Source: Phycisphaeraceae bacterium
GTDB taxonomy: Bacteria; Planctomycetota; Phycisphaerae; Phycisphaerales; SM1A02
Assembly: GCA_015709595.1 (NCBI GenBank)
Contig: CP054178.1
Coordinates: forward strand, 3,725,205-3,789,204
DNA: 64,000 nucleotides
Reading direction: 5' to 3'
Positions 26,183 through 35,082 of the stretch are shown piece by piece. Both the position numbers and the translations under genes were made by a program. Positions within the stretch are counted from its first letter, which is position 1, and each line of letters starts with the position of its first letter. The notes below the pieces were generated by a model. It saw only the letters and a program-made list of their open reading frames with translations. It was not told the origin of the DNA and searched no databases.

Positions 26183-27919
26183 ATGAGTGATTCTCCCGCT
26201 GTGTCCTCGTCCGCGTCGAACGCCGCCGCCGCGAACGCCTCCGCTGCGTCATCCGGGGGGGCCGCCGGGGGGGCCAAGAGCATGGATGACCTGATGGCGT
26301 TGTGCAAGCGCCGGGGGTTCATCTTCCAGGCGTCGGACATCTACGGCGGCATCAATGGCTTCTGGGACTACGGCCCGCTGGGGGCGCAGCTCAAGAAGAA
26401 CCTGCGCGAGGCGTGGTGGCAGGACATGATCATGCTGCCCTGCTGGGGCCGCCCCGGCCCAAACGGCGACAAAGTCCGCTGTCTCCCCGTGGAGACGCGC
26501 ATCATTCAGAACCCCAAGGTGTGGGAGGCATCCGGCCACGTCGCGGGGTTCAATGACCCGATGCAGATGTGCAAGTTCTGCAAGAAACTATGGCGGGCGG
26601 ATCAGGTCTGGGAACTGCTTCGACAGGCCGACTGGATGACCTCGCTGGCGACGGCGTTTCTGCCGGGACGCAACGATCAGGAACTCGGTGTCAGCGGTGC
26701 TGAACTGCGGAGTTGGGCGAAGAAGCGCGGTCCGCGAGTCGCACCCAATCTCGCCGTGGTTCGCAACCCTGAGGTCGTGCTTTCTTTCCTCGCGGAGCGC
26801 GTCGAGCGTGGTGAAGCACTCGGATTGATCGACATCATCCGACTGCTCGCGAGCGAGCAGTACAACGCCCATGGTCCGAAGACTCCTTGTCCGAACTGTG
26901 GCGGCGAACTCACCGACCCCAAGCCGTTCAACCTCATGTTCGCGACGATCGTCGGAGCGACGGGCGATTGGGAGACAGACAAGGCCTACCTTCGTCCGGA
27001 AACGGCTCAGGGTGTCTTCATCAACGCCAAGAACGTCTGGGACACCAATCGCGTGAAGATTCCCTTCGGCATCGGCAACACGGGCACATCCTTCCGCAAC
27101 GAGGTTACGCCGCGCAACTTCACCTTCCGCTCGCGCGAGTTCGAGCAGGCGGAGCTGGAGTTCTTCTGCCACCCCAGCGAGTCGCAGGATTGGTACGCCT
27201 TCTGGCGGGACTTCCGCATGGAGTGGTGGAAGTCCATCGGGCTGGCCAGCGACAACCTGCAGCTGCGCGAGCACGAGCAGGATGAACTTTCGCACTATTC
27301 CTGCGGCACGAGCGACATCGAATACCGCTTCCCCTTCACCGCCCCCGGGTTCGGCGAACTGGAAGGCATCGCCCACCGCGGCGACTACGACCTCAGGCAG
27401 CATCAGAAGCACAGCGGCGTGAAGCTCGAGTACTTCGACACGGATCGCGGCGAGCTCCTGCCCAACGGCTCGAAGAAGGGCGAGCGGTACCTGCCGCACT
27501 GCATCGAGCCGGCGGCGGGGCTGGACCGCGGGGCGCTGGCGATCCTGTGCGAGGCGTACACCAAGGATGAGAGCCGCCCCAGCCCGGAGATCATGAAGTT
27601 CCACCCGCGGCTGGCGCCGATCAAGGCGGCGGTCTTCCCGCTGGTCAACAAGGACGGCATGCCAGAAGTGGCCGAGCGGTTGTACGCGGAGTTGATGCAG
27701 CGCTTCGGCCGCACGGGCTTCATCGAGACGGACGCCAAGCAGTCGATCGGCAAGCGCTACGCGCGGATGGATGAGGCGGGCTGCCCGTTCTGCTTCACCG
27801 TGGATGGCGACACGCTCAAGGATCAGACGGTGACGGTGCGCGACCGCGACACGGGGGCGCAGCAGCGGATCGCGATCGACCAGGCGGCGGGCTTCCTGGC
27901 GGAGAAGATCGGCGGCTGA
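26183..27919 (+). CDS. glyQS: Glycyl-tRNA synthetase, single-chain (eukaryote/archaea-like) type
   Basis: A 578-residue class II synthetase that charges tRNA-Gly. After an Ala/Ser-rich N-terminus, motif 1 lies around 'GGINGFWDYGPLGAQLKKN'; motif 2 is in 'FRNEVTPRNFTFRSREFEQAE' (read as two parts), and motif 3 is near 'CIEPAAGLDRG'. The C-terminal anticodon-binding domain starts near 'LAPIKAAVFPL'. Two zinc-type pairs, CKFC (130-133) and CPNC (236-239), are 102 residues apart, separated by a less GC-rich helical segment. TACGAT (26171-26176) lies 6 bases before ATG 26183. The open frame extends 149 codons upstream through the tandem array but lacks family similarity. Confidence 0.93.
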   Translation: MSDSPAVSSSASNAAAANASAASSGGAAGGAKSMDDLMALCKRRGFIFQASDIYGGINGFWDYGPLGAQLKKNLREAWWQDMIMLPCWGRPGPNGDKVRCLPVETRIIQNPKVWEASGHVAGFNDPMQMCKFCKKLWRADQVWELLRQADWMTSLATAFLPGRNDQELGVSGAELRSWAKKRGPRVAPNLAVVRNPEVVLSFLAERVERGEALGLIDIIRLLASEQYNAHGPKTPCPNCGGELTDPKPFNLMFATIVGATGDWETDKAYLRPETAQGVFINAKNVWDTNRVKIPFGIGNTGTSFRNEVTPRNFTFRSREFEQAELEFFCHPSESQDWYAFWRDFRMEWWKSIGLASDNLQLREHEQDELSHYSCGTSDIEYRFPFTAPGFGELEGIAHRGDYDLRQHQKHSGVKLEYFDTDRGELLPNGSKKGERYLPHCIEPAAGLDRGALAILCEAYTKDESRPSPEIMKFHPRLAPIKAAVFPLVNKDGMPEVAERLYAELMQRFGRTGFIETDAKQSIGKRYARMDEAGCPFCFTVDGDTLKDQTVTVRDRDTGAQQRIAIDQAAGFLAEKIGG

Positions 27920-27993
27920 CAAGCGGAACCGGGGGCGTCCTCGCCCGGAGTCTCCCCGACCCGCCGGTGCCCGTGGTCTCCAAGCGTCGAAAG

Positions 27994-28085
27994 CGGACAG
28001 GGCGGGATTCGAACCCGCGATACAGGGTGATACCCCGTATAACGGTTTAGCAAACCGTCGCCTTCAGCCGCTCGGCCACCTGTCC
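27994..28085 (-). tRNA. tRNA-Ser (anticodon GCT)
   Basis: A 92-nt class II tRNA on the minus strand. Acceptor GGACAGG pairs with CCTGTCC; the anticodon loop is TTGCTAA (anticodon GCT, reading AGC/AGU); a long variable arm and the T arm CGGGTTCGAATCCCG follow. CCA is not encoded. It is convergent with the glycyl-tRNA synthetase gene. Confidence 0.95.
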
Positions 28086-28284
28086 GTGTGAAACCCGCCA
28101 AAAGCGCACGGGCATCATTGGGGCGCGGGGGGGAAGGGTCAAACGGTGGGCGGAAGGCGTGAGGCGCCGGGCATCCGGCGCGGGACGCCGGACAGGAGCC
28201 GATGTGGCCGCACGATCGGGCGACCCGTTCGCCCACGTGACGACCTGGCGGACATGCGCTCCTGTTCTCCTGTTCTCCGCCTCT

Positions 28285-28848
28285 TCAACGCTCCACGCGC
28301 TTGGCCAGTTCCAGGCAGGCGCGGAAGCCCGGGTGACGGGCGTCGTGCAGCAGTTCGTACATCGCGGAGACGACGCCGGTGAGCACCGCGCCGGCCCGGG
28401 TCATGCGCTCGAAGGCGGGCGTGATCTGGTCGCGCTGCCCGGCGGAGACGGCGTCGGTGACCACGAACGCCTGCCGTCCCGTGGCCTGCAGGTCGAGCAC
28501 GGTCTGCAGCACGCACACATGGGCCTCGACGCCCGCCACCAGCACGAACGGGCGTCGCCACTCCGCCAGGCGCTCGTCGACCAGGTCGATCAGCGCGCTG
28601 AACTGCGTCTTCTCGATGCGCCACGACGGGTCGGGCATCGCGCCGGCCACCGCGTCCACGGTGCGGCCCAGTCCCTTCACGTACTGCTCCGTCACCATCG
28701 CGGGAATGTCGAGTTCGCGGGCCATCTGCAGCAGCAGGGTGCAGTTGGTTTCGACGCGCCCGCGATCGACGATCGAGGGCATCAGCCGCTCCTGCACGTC
28801 GATCACGAGGATGGCCGTGGACGGGATGTCGAGCCGGGGAATGGGCAT
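28285..28848 (-). CDS. Isochorismatase-like cysteine hydrolase
   Basis: A 187-residue protein of the isochorismatase fold. The catalytic triad is visible: Asp in 'AILVIDVQERL', Lys in 'EQYVKGLG' and Cys in 'GVEAHVCVLQT'. The cis-peptide 'VAGVEAHVC' is typical of the YcaC-like subgroup. It probably hydrolyses an amide or similar small molecule; the substrate cannot be told. ATG 28848 is chosen because family similarity starts at 'MPIPRL'; codons upstream fall in a simple repeat. About 200 bases without a gene separate it from tRNA-Ser. Confidence 0.88.
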   Translation of the reverse strand: MPIPRLDIPSTAILVIDVQERLMPSIVDRGRVETNCTLLLQMARELDIPAMVTEQYVKGLGRTVDAVAGAMPDPSWRIEKTQFSALIDLVDERLAEWRRPFVLVAGVEAHVCVLQTVLDLQATGRQAFVVTDAVSAGQRDQITPAFERMTRAGAVLTGVVSAMYELLHDARHPGFRACLELAKRVER

Positions 28849-28864
28849 GGCGGGGTGAGAAGTG

Positions 28865-28952
28865 CTGCGTGCTGCGTGGGTGTCGGTCGTCGATTGTCGG
28901 TCGGGCTGATGGATCAAGCCCTCTTCTCTGCCTGATGCCTGATGCCTGATGC
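28865..28952. repeat. Heptamer tandem tracts before the isochorismatase-like gene
   Basis: GTGCTGC appears twice in a row near 28865-28880, and CTGATGC repeats about three times near 28931-28952. TCGGTCG-like repeats lie between. The tract sits between the two minus-strand genes. Confidence 0.75.
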
Positions 28953-28966
28953 CCATTGTCCTCCCC

Positions 28967-30592
28967 TTAATAACTCACCCGCATCGCCAGCAGGGTCTGA
29001 TCGCGGGCGGGCGGCGTGCTGCCCTCGTGCTGCCGCAGGACGCGCAGGGCCTGCTCCACACCGTCGGTGGGCGTGCCGCTGCTGCGGCGGAAGCCGTCCT
29101 GCAACCGCGTCATGCCCAGCGGCTCGCTCTGCTCGTTGCGGGCGTCCGGGACGCCGATCGAGACGAAGAGCACCGTGTCATCCGGCGCGAGCTGGAAGGA
29201 CAGCCGGGGAAAGATCGCCTCCGGGTTCTCGCCGAGGGGCGGCACGATCGCGCCGACCGCGCTGGGGCCGAGCGGAGCGGCGGCGGGCGTCGCCTCCAGG
29301 CGCGCCGTTTCGATCTCGCCTCGCAGGGGCGGGCGGCGCAGCAGCGCGGCGGGGGCTCCGGCGGAGTGCGAGTAATCCAGCCGCCTTGTCGCCGGGTCGT
29401 ACAGCGCCAGGAACGCCGCGAAGCGCACCCCCGCGGCGCGCCGGTCGGCCAGGTGGCGGTTGAGCGCGGCGAGCACGTCCGCCGCCCCGAGTTGCTGGTG
29501 CGGCAGCGTGGCGATGAGGGCGTCGATCATGGCCAGGTACATCGCCGAGGCGGGACCGTCGGCCTCCACACTGGCGACAAGGAACGCGGAGCGAAGGTCC
29601 GCGGCGCCTTCGCCGCCCGCGCGAAGCGGATTGCCATAGGACGAAGCGCCGGTGGGATACGTGCCGGGGTGGCCGATCGGCGCGCCGTAGGCGGGAAAGG
29701 GCGGTTCGCCCGCCGCGCCGCCGCCGGCAGATGCGGTCGCCGTTCGCTCCAGTGAATACACGCGGTACAGGTCGGCGGAGCTGGCGATGGACTGTCCCGC
29801 GGCGCGGGCGGCGTCCAGCGCCAGGGGCGAGGCCGCCTCGTGGCTCGCCGCCAGTTCCACGCCTCGGATGTCCGGCAACGTCTGCGGCAGCAGCGACGCC
29901 CGCACCTGCGCCACGCGCTGGGCCTGGGCGGACTCGCGGGCCATGGCGTCGCGCAACTCGTTGGCGCGGCGCACGCGCTCGACCGCCTCGCCCACCGCAC
30001 CGCAGCGCAGGGCGAACTCCTCGAGATGCGTGTCCTTGAAGGCGTCCGCGTTCAGAGCCAGCAGCCAGACCCAGCCCGCGATGCGCCCCGCGCGGTGGTA
30101 CGGCGCGACCAGCGCGGAGCGGTACGTGATGAGCAGATTGCCGAAGACTTCATCATCCTTGATGCTCAGGTCGGAGAACACCGCGGGCTTGCCTGCTGCG
30201 ATGGTCTCCCCGACGAAGCCGCCTCGACAGACGTCGTCGTCGGGATCCGAGTGCCGAGTTCCGAGTTCCGAGGTTTGTCCGCTGACGGTTGTCGGCTGAT
30301 GGCTGACGGCTCTTCGCGGCGGCAGCGCCTCTCGCCCGTCGCCCAGCACCAGGTGGGTGGGCCGGTAGTCCGTGCCCTCCTCGCCGACAACTTCGACCAC
30401 GAGGATTGATTTGCGCCCGTAGAAGTCGCGCGTGGACTGGAAGAACGCGCCCCACGCCTGGGCTTCGGCGCTCGCCGCGCTCAACTGGCTGAAGAGGGCG
30501 GCGAGCGCGGGCACGCGCCGATTCTTCGACAGATCGACGGCGACGGTGCTGGATGACGACGCGGCGGACCCGGTTGGCGGGCTGGACGACAT
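28967..30592 (-). CDS. GAF-domain protein with degenerate SpoIIE/PP2C-like domain
   Basis: A 541-residue cytoplasmic protein. Residues about 40-250 form a GAF-like sensor domain ('GKPAVFSDLSIKDDEVFGNL', 'SALVAPYHRAGRIAGWVWLL'), then a short coiled coil. About 260-541 is a PP2C (SpoIIE) domain recognised from its layout. Key metal-binding residues are altered: where active enzymes have 'TDGVTEARN' this has 'SIGVPDARN', the middle D-G-H/K-G motif reads 'VASVEADGPASAM', and 'AGH' is 'AGA'. It is probably a pseudophosphatase. Residues about 95-119 in the GAF domain are encoded by heptamer repeats. It precedes the isochorismatase-like gene and follows purB on the same strand. Confidence 0.8.
   Translation of the reverse strand: MSSSPPTGSAASSSSTVAVDLSKNRRVPALAALFSQLSAASAEAQAWGAFFQSTRDFYGRKSILVVEVVGEEGTDYRPTHLVLGDGREALPPRRAVSHQPTTVSGQTSELGTRHSDPDDDVCRGGFVGETIAAGKPAVFSDLSIKDDEVFGNLLITYRSALVAPYHRAGRIAGWVWLLALNADAFKDTHLEEFALRCGAVGEAVERVRRANELRDAMARESAQAQRVAQVRASLLPQTLPDIRGVELAASHEAASPLALDAARAAGQSIASSADLYRVYSLERTATASAGGGAAGEPPFPAYGAPIGHPGTYPTGASSYGNPLRAGGEGAADLRSAFLVASVEADGPASAMYLAMIDALIATLPHQQLGAADVLAALNRHLADRRAAGVRFAAFLALYDPATRRLDYSHSAGAPAALLRRPPLRGEIETARLEATPAAAPLGPSAVGAIVPPLGENPEAIFPRLSFQLAPDDTVLFVSIGVPDARNEQSEPLGMTRLQDGFRRSSGTPTDGVEQALRVLRQHEGSTPPARDQTLLAMRVSY
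30240..30315 (-). repeat. Heptamer-type repeat inserted in the GAF/PP2C gene
   Basis: GAGTTCC heptamers (on the plus strand GAGTGCC-GAGTTCC-GAGTTCC) and, at 30293-30309, the reverse complement of the 17-mer found in pdxA. The coding frame continues through it. Confidence 0.85.
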
Positions 30593-30686
30593 GGGCGGCT
30601 CCACGGGTAGAGGATAGCCGGACGCCCGCGAATTGTGTTGGGTGGGGAAAGGACGGTCGCGCCACCCATGCAGCCACCCGCACCGC

Positions 30687-32126
30687 CTACACCCGCAACT
30701 CCGCCTTCGCCCCCAGGTTCTCGCGGTACCGCACCCGGATCGGCTCGACCACCTCGCGGATGAACGCATCCACCTGCGACGAGGCGCGGCCGATGTAGGC
30801 GTATGGGTCCATCACCGTGTTCAGATCGACGCTCGCGAACATCGGCTCGGCTCGCAGGCGGTCGAGCAGGTCGTTGCCCTCGCCTTCGCGCTTTACGCGC
30901 TCGGCGGCGGCTTGGGCGTGTCTCCGGATCACCTCATGCGCCGCCTGCCGGTCGGCCCCCTGCTTGACCGCCGCCATCATCAGGTTCTCGCTGGCCATGA
31001 AGGGCAGTTCGGCCATCAGGTTGGCGCGGATGGTCGCCTCATACACCACCAGCCCGGCGCTGACGTTGTGCAGGATGTCCAGCGTGCCATCCAGCGCCAG
31101 AAACGCCTCGGGCAGCGTCAGCCGCCGGTTGGCGGAGTCATCCAGCGTGCGCTCCAGCCACTGCACGGCGGCGGTGTTCAGCGGGTTCTGCGCCAGCGAC
31201 ATCACGAATCGAGCCAGCGAGCACGCCCGCTCGCAGCGCATCGGGTTGCGCTTGTAGGGCATGGCGCTCGACCCGACCTGGTGCCTCTCGAAGGGCTCCT
31301 CGATCTCCTTGCGGTTGGCCAGCAGGCGGATGTCGGTGGCCATGCGATGGGCCGCGGCGGCCGCAACGGACAGCGCGTTGATGATGCGGGCATCCACCAC
31401 CCGCGGATACGTCTGGCCCGTCACGGCATAGCGGCGGTCGGCGGGCCATCCCAGTTTCTCGCAGAACAGACGATCGAGTTGCTCCACCTTCGATTCATCG
31501 CCGTCAAAGAGCGCCAGGAATGACGCCTGCGTACCAGTCGCACCTTTGACGCCACGAAAGCGGAGCGAATGCAGTTCATGCTCCACCCCTTCGAGCGCCA
31601 GCACCAAGTCCTGCGCCCAGAGCGTGGCCCGTTTGCCCACGGTCACCGGCTGGGCGGGCTGATAGTGCGTGAAGCCCAGCGTGGGCAGCGCGCGGTGCTT
31701 CGCCGCGAAGGAGCCGAGGGCGTCGATCACTCGCGCCAGTTTGGCCGCGATCAGCCCCAGCGCCTCGCGCAGCTGGAGCAGTTCGGTGTTGCAGTTGACA
31801 TCCTGGCTGGTCGCCCCCCAATGGATGATGGGCCGGGCCTTCGGCGCCAGATCGCCCAGCGCATGCACGTGGGCCATCACGTCGTGGCGGAGTTCGCGCT
31901 CGTACTTCGCCGCCCGTTCATAGTCGATCTCGTGGGCGTGCGCGATCAGTTCGTCGATCTGGTCATCGGTGATCGGCAGTCCGAGCTGCTTCTGGGCCTC
32001 GGCCAGGGCGATCCAGATCCGTCGCCACGTGGTGAACTTGCGCCGATCCGACCAGATCGCCTGCATCTCGGGCGAGGCGTAGCGGCCCTCAAGCGGTGAG
32101 TGATAGGTCTGGTCGGAGGTGGTCAT
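30687..32126 (-). CDS. purB: Adenylosuccinate lyase
   Basis: A 479-residue lyase of the fumarase/aspartase superfamily. It cleaves SAICAR and adenylosuccinate in purine synthesis. The signature loop 'GSSAMPYKRNP' with the catalytic serine is complete, and 'GATSQDVNCN' and 'TLGFTHYQPAQPVTVGKRA' (catalytic His) are present. The start at 32126 ('MTTSDQTYHSPLEGRY') fits the family; codons upstream do not. It stands alone on the minus strand, divergent from the ECF sigma gene, so the 5' regions of the two genes overlap or nearly so. Confidence 0.95.
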   Translation of the reverse strand: MTTSDQTYHSPLEGRYASPEMQAIWSDRRKFTTWRRIWIALAEAQKQLGLPITDDQIDELIAHAHEIDYERAAKYERELRHDVMAHVHALGDLAPKARPIIHWGATSQDVNCNTELLQLREALGLIAAKLARVIDALGSFAAKHRALPTLGFTHYQPAQPVTVGKRATLWAQDLVLALEGVEHELHSLRFRGVKGATGTQASFLALFDGDESKVEQLDRLFCEKLGWPADRRYAVTGQTYPRVVDARIINALSVAAAAAHRMATDIRLLANRKEIEEPFERHQVGSSAMPYKRNPMRCERACSLARFVMSLAQNPLNTAAVQWLERTLDDSANRRLTLPEAFLALDGTLDILHNVSAGLVVYEATIRANLMAELPFMASENLMMAAVKQGADRQAAHEVIRRHAQAAAERVKREGEGNDLLDRLRAEPMFASVDLNTVMDPYAYIGRASSQVDAFIREVVEPIRVRYRENLGAKAELRV

Positions 32127-32291
32127 GCGACGATGAGCAAGCGGTACAAAGGAGAGCCTGAATCCGGCCGACAGCATGTCGGGCCGGGCAGGGGCGCCGC
32201 CCGCGGCGCCTACGCTCAAGGGACGAGGCCATCGTACACACCAGCCCGGCGCACATCACCCCCTGCTCCTCCCACCACCCCGGCATCACGC

Positions 32292-33002
32292 GTGAGTGAA
32301 GGCGGACCCATCCCGAAGCGCGATCAGCCCACGCGGTCGGATGCCTCATCCACCTCGGGCGGCGGCCCGCTGCTCACCCCCCTGCGGGAACTCCAGCTCG
32401 TCGAGGCCTACCGCGCAGGCGACCCCGAGGCCATCGGAACCCTGCTGCGGGCGTATCAGCGGCGGATGTTCTCCGTGTGTTATCGGATGTTGCGAAACGA
32501 CGAGGAGGCCCGCGACCTGACCCAGGAGGCCATGGTGAAGGTGCTGGAGGGCTTGCCCTCCTTCGATGCCCGCGCCCGTCTGAGTACGTGGATCATCCGC
32601 GTCACCATGAACTGCTGCCTGAGCTATCTGCGTAAGCGGAAACTGCGGCGGCACGCCAGTATCGACGCCCCCCCGGCCAGCGTGGGCCCGGGGATGCGGG
32701 AGGGCAGCCAGCCCCTCGGGGGTTCAGGAATGCTGGTTGATCCTGGGGAACCCGGGCCGGACCGCCGCGTCGAACTGGGCGAGCAACGGGAAGCCCTCAT
32801 GCGGGGTCTGGACGTCCTGGACCCCCAGATGCGGGCCATTCTGATCCTCCGGGACATGCACGATCTGGACTATCTCCAGATCGCGGAGGTGCTCGACAAG
32901 CCGGTTGGGACGATCAAGTCCCGCCTGTTCCGGGCGCGCCTGGCGTTGCGTCAGGCGATGGAAGGTAAGCCGCCCGAGGCGCCGACGGATGACGCGGACT
33001 GA
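32292..33002 (+). CDS. ECF-family RNA polymerase sigma factor (module 1)
   Basis: A sigma-70 factor of the ECF group. Region 2 runs from 'LVEAYRAGDPEAIGTLLRAY' to 'ARLSTWIIRVTMNCCLSYLR', including 'DEEARDLTQEAMVKVLEGL'. Region 4 has 'LDPQMRAILILRDMHDLDYL' and 'PVGTIKSRLFRARLALRQAM'. A Gly/Pro-rich linker joins them. The start is uncertain: GTG 32292 gives 236 residues; ATG 32133 would add a Pro/Arg-rich stretch lying in a GC-rich repeat. The next gene, a membrane protein with an anti-sigma layout, starts 65 bases later and probably controls it. Divergent from purB. Confidence 0.9.
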   Translation: MSEGGPIPKRDQPTRSDASSTSGGGPLLTPLRELQLVEAYRAGDPEAIGTLLRAYQRRMFSVCYRMLRNDEEARDLTQEAMVKVLEGLPSFDARARLSTWIIRVTMNCCLSYLRKRKLRRHASIDAPPASVGPGMREGSQPLGGSGMLVDPGEPGPDRRVELGEQREALMRGLDVLDPQMRAILILRDMHDLDYLQIAEVLDKPVGTIKSRLFRARLALRQAMEGKPPEAPTDDAD

Positions 33003-33067
33003 CGGGCCGGTTTGCAGGATGGCGCAGGGGAACTGACGACACGACGTATTCCGGTGGATGGAAGACC

Positions 33068-34321
33068 ATGTTCGAGCGAATCGACGAATCTGAACTGCTG
33101 GGGTGGATCGAGGATGAGCTGCCCGCCGACCGCGCCGCCGCGGTTCGCGCGGCGCTGGCGGCCTCGCCCGAGGCGCTGGCTCATGCGGAGCGGCTGCGGC
33201 GCGACCGCGTCCTGATGCAGTCGATCGGCGAGGCCCCGCTGCCCGTCGATCTGGTGGCGGAACTGGAGCCCCTGCTCGCCAAACCGATGCTGCTGGAGAC
33301 GGGGGCGGCGTTCGCCTCACCCGGCACGTATCGGGCGCGGCATCGTCGGGCGGGCATCCGTCGCGCCTCCCGCATGTTGCTCGCAGCGGGCTTCACCCTG
33401 GCGCTGACGGCGGGATTGATCGGCTTCATCCTGCGGAGCGGTCTGCTGACCACGCCCGCGGATGACGCTTCGGACGGAACCATCGCGCGGAACGACGAGA
33501 CCTCGCCGCCTGGAACCGGCGGCGATCTCGCTCCGCCCGCGCTGGAGGGCCGCCTCGCCTCGGGCGATGTGCATCACTGGGATGCGCTGCCGGACATCAC
33601 GCTGGCGGCTCGCGGCGGTTTCACGCCGCCCGCGCCGGGCGCGGTCAATTCCGACCTGACGCTCACGCTCGCCTCCGGGGCCAGGGCGATTGAGTCGCGA
33701 TTCGCGCTGGTGATCGCGAATTCACGCGAGCGCCAGCAGGTCATCGACCGCATGAAGGAAATGGTCGCTGAGGTCGGCGACGCGGCCTTCGTGCGCAACT
33801 TCACCTACGACGAGGCCGCCCGTGCGTGGAATGACCTGGTCGCCTCCGCCCGGCTGGCGGATCGTGAGCGATGGCGGACCGCGATGAGCCGCCGCGGCGC
33901 GGAAGGCCAGTTTGACGTTGGGCTGAAGCGTGACATCCGCCACGTGGCCCAGCATGTCACCACCACGCTGGGCGAGCACCTGGCCGGTCGCCCGGATCTG
34001 GCCGCCCCGCCTGATGAACAGCTGCGCCTGGTGGACGCGGGCGCGTCGATGGCCCTTACGCTGCCCGCGACGGACCTGATCGACTTCCTCGTGGAGATCG
34101 ACCGCGCGTTCGGCCGGGTTGTGACGCTGCAGCCGGTGGTCGGAATGGCGGATTCCGGCGGCTCATCGTCCGGCGCGGCCCCCACGCCGCCCGGCAACAC
34201 TGCGGTGGACGAATGGACCCGCTGGCGCCAGTGGCGCGAGGCCATCGACACATTCCAGCGCCAGATCGCGGCGGACGAGTCGCTCATGATCGTACTGCCG
34301 GTGGCGGGAAACCATCGCTGA
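33068..34321 (+). CDS. Putative membrane anti-sigma factor
   Basis: A 417-residue protein with a short acidic cytoplasmic N-terminus ('ELLGWIEDELPADRAAAVRA'), as in anti-sigma domains, though the HxxxCxxC zinc site is missing. One transmembrane helix lies at about 102-123 and a periplasmic domain of nearly 300 residues follows. The periplasmic part is helical and not recognised ('KRDIRHVAQHVTTTLGEHL'). Its position right after an ECF sigma gene supports the role; the sensing function is inference. It is followed by a convergent pseudopilin gene. Confidence 0.6.
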   Translation: MFERIDESELLGWIEDELPADRAAAVRAALAASPEALAHAERLRRDRVLMQSIGEAPLPVDLVAELEPLLAKPMLLETGAAFASPGTYRARHRRAGIRRASRMLLAAGFTLALTAGLIGFILRSGLLTTPADDASDGTIARNDETSPPGTGGDLAPPALEGRLASGDVHHWDALPDITLAARGGFTPPAPGAVNSDLTLTLASGARAIESRFALVIANSRERQQVIDRMKEMVAEVGDAAFVRNFTYDEAARAWNDLVASARLADRERWRTAMSRRGAEGQFDVGLKRDIRHVAQHVTTTLGEHLAGRPDLAAPPDEQLRLVDAGASMALTLPATDLIDFLVEIDRAFGRVVTLQPVVGMADSGGSSSGAAPTPPGNTAVDEWTRWRQWREAIDTFQRQIAADESLMIVLPVAGNHR

Positions 34322-34353
34322 AGCGGAACGCCCGTCATCTCACGGCGTGCTGA

Positions 34354-35082
34354 TCAATAGTCTATTCCAAGCACTCCATTTCGAGTGAGGAGACCTGGAG
34401 CTCTGTTGTTCAGCTTGAAGGGCGAAAGCGGATCGGGCGTGATGCTCCCCGACATGTTTCTCTGTTCTTTTCTGGTGGAGCCGTCGACGAAACCGATGAT
34501 CACGCTGTTTTCCGCGTACAGCGTTGGGTTGAAGTACGCGAACAGGACTTTCCGAGGCGGATGCCGAACCATCGAAACGCGGGTTGACTGAACGTACCTC
34601 GCTTCGTGCGGCCCGCCGTCCTTCCAGAATGCCGGAGATGCGATAAAGGAGTGCGAATACACGATGCCGGTGACATAGAGGTTTTCGGGGGTTTCCCGGT
34701 CCGGATGGTGTGTCTGATAAAACGCCGGGCCGCTCGGCGTATCCATGGGCCCCGCAAGGTACTTCACGAGCGCGGAGACATACAAGCTCTGGTGCTGCAT
34801 GAAGAACTGATGCCCCCCCGGCAGACCCGAGGACTGATGGAACCCGTTGATCCAGATTCCCGCCTCGGGGTTTCCAGGCACGCCGAAGAATGGATACGTC
34901 AGTCCGTGATCATGCGTGTAGAGCGTCACCGCGCCATGCATCTGGCGAATGGCTGACAGAGATTGGATGTCCTCGGCGGAGTTCTTGGTTCGACGAAGGG
35001 CCGGGAGCAGCATCGCAATCAGGACCGCCAGAATCAGAAGCACGACCAGCACTTCAACAAACGTAAACGCTCGATTTCTCAT
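34354..35082 (-). CDS. Type II/IV pseudopilin-like protein
   Basis: A 242-residue protein with a class III signal: 'MRNRA' then 'FTFVEVLVVLLILAVLIAML', the prepilin-peptidase site with Glu5 of the mature chain and a hydrophobic helix, as in the many pseudopilin-like proteins of Planctomycetes. The C-terminal domain includes 'VTLYTHDHGLTYPFFGVPGN' and 'HPPRKVLFAYFNP'. AGGAGG lies 7 bases before ATG 35082, and the ATG overlaps the stop of the upstream gene (ATGA). Last gene of the cysteine-peptide / MauE cluster. The DNA is less GC-rich than the rest of the window. Confidence 0.85.
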   Translation of the reverse strand: MRNRAFTFVEVLVVLLILAVLIAMLLPALRRTKNSAEDIQSLSAIRQMHGAVTLYTHDHGLTYPFFGVPGNPEAGIWINGFHQSSGLPGGHQFFMQHQSLYVSALVKYLAGPMDTPSGPAFYQTHHPDRETPENLYVTGIVYSHSFIASPAFWKDGGPHEARYVQSTRVSMVRHPPRKVLFAYFNPTLYAENSVIIGFVDGSTRKEQRNMSGSITPDPLSPFKLNNRAPGLLTRNGVLGIDY

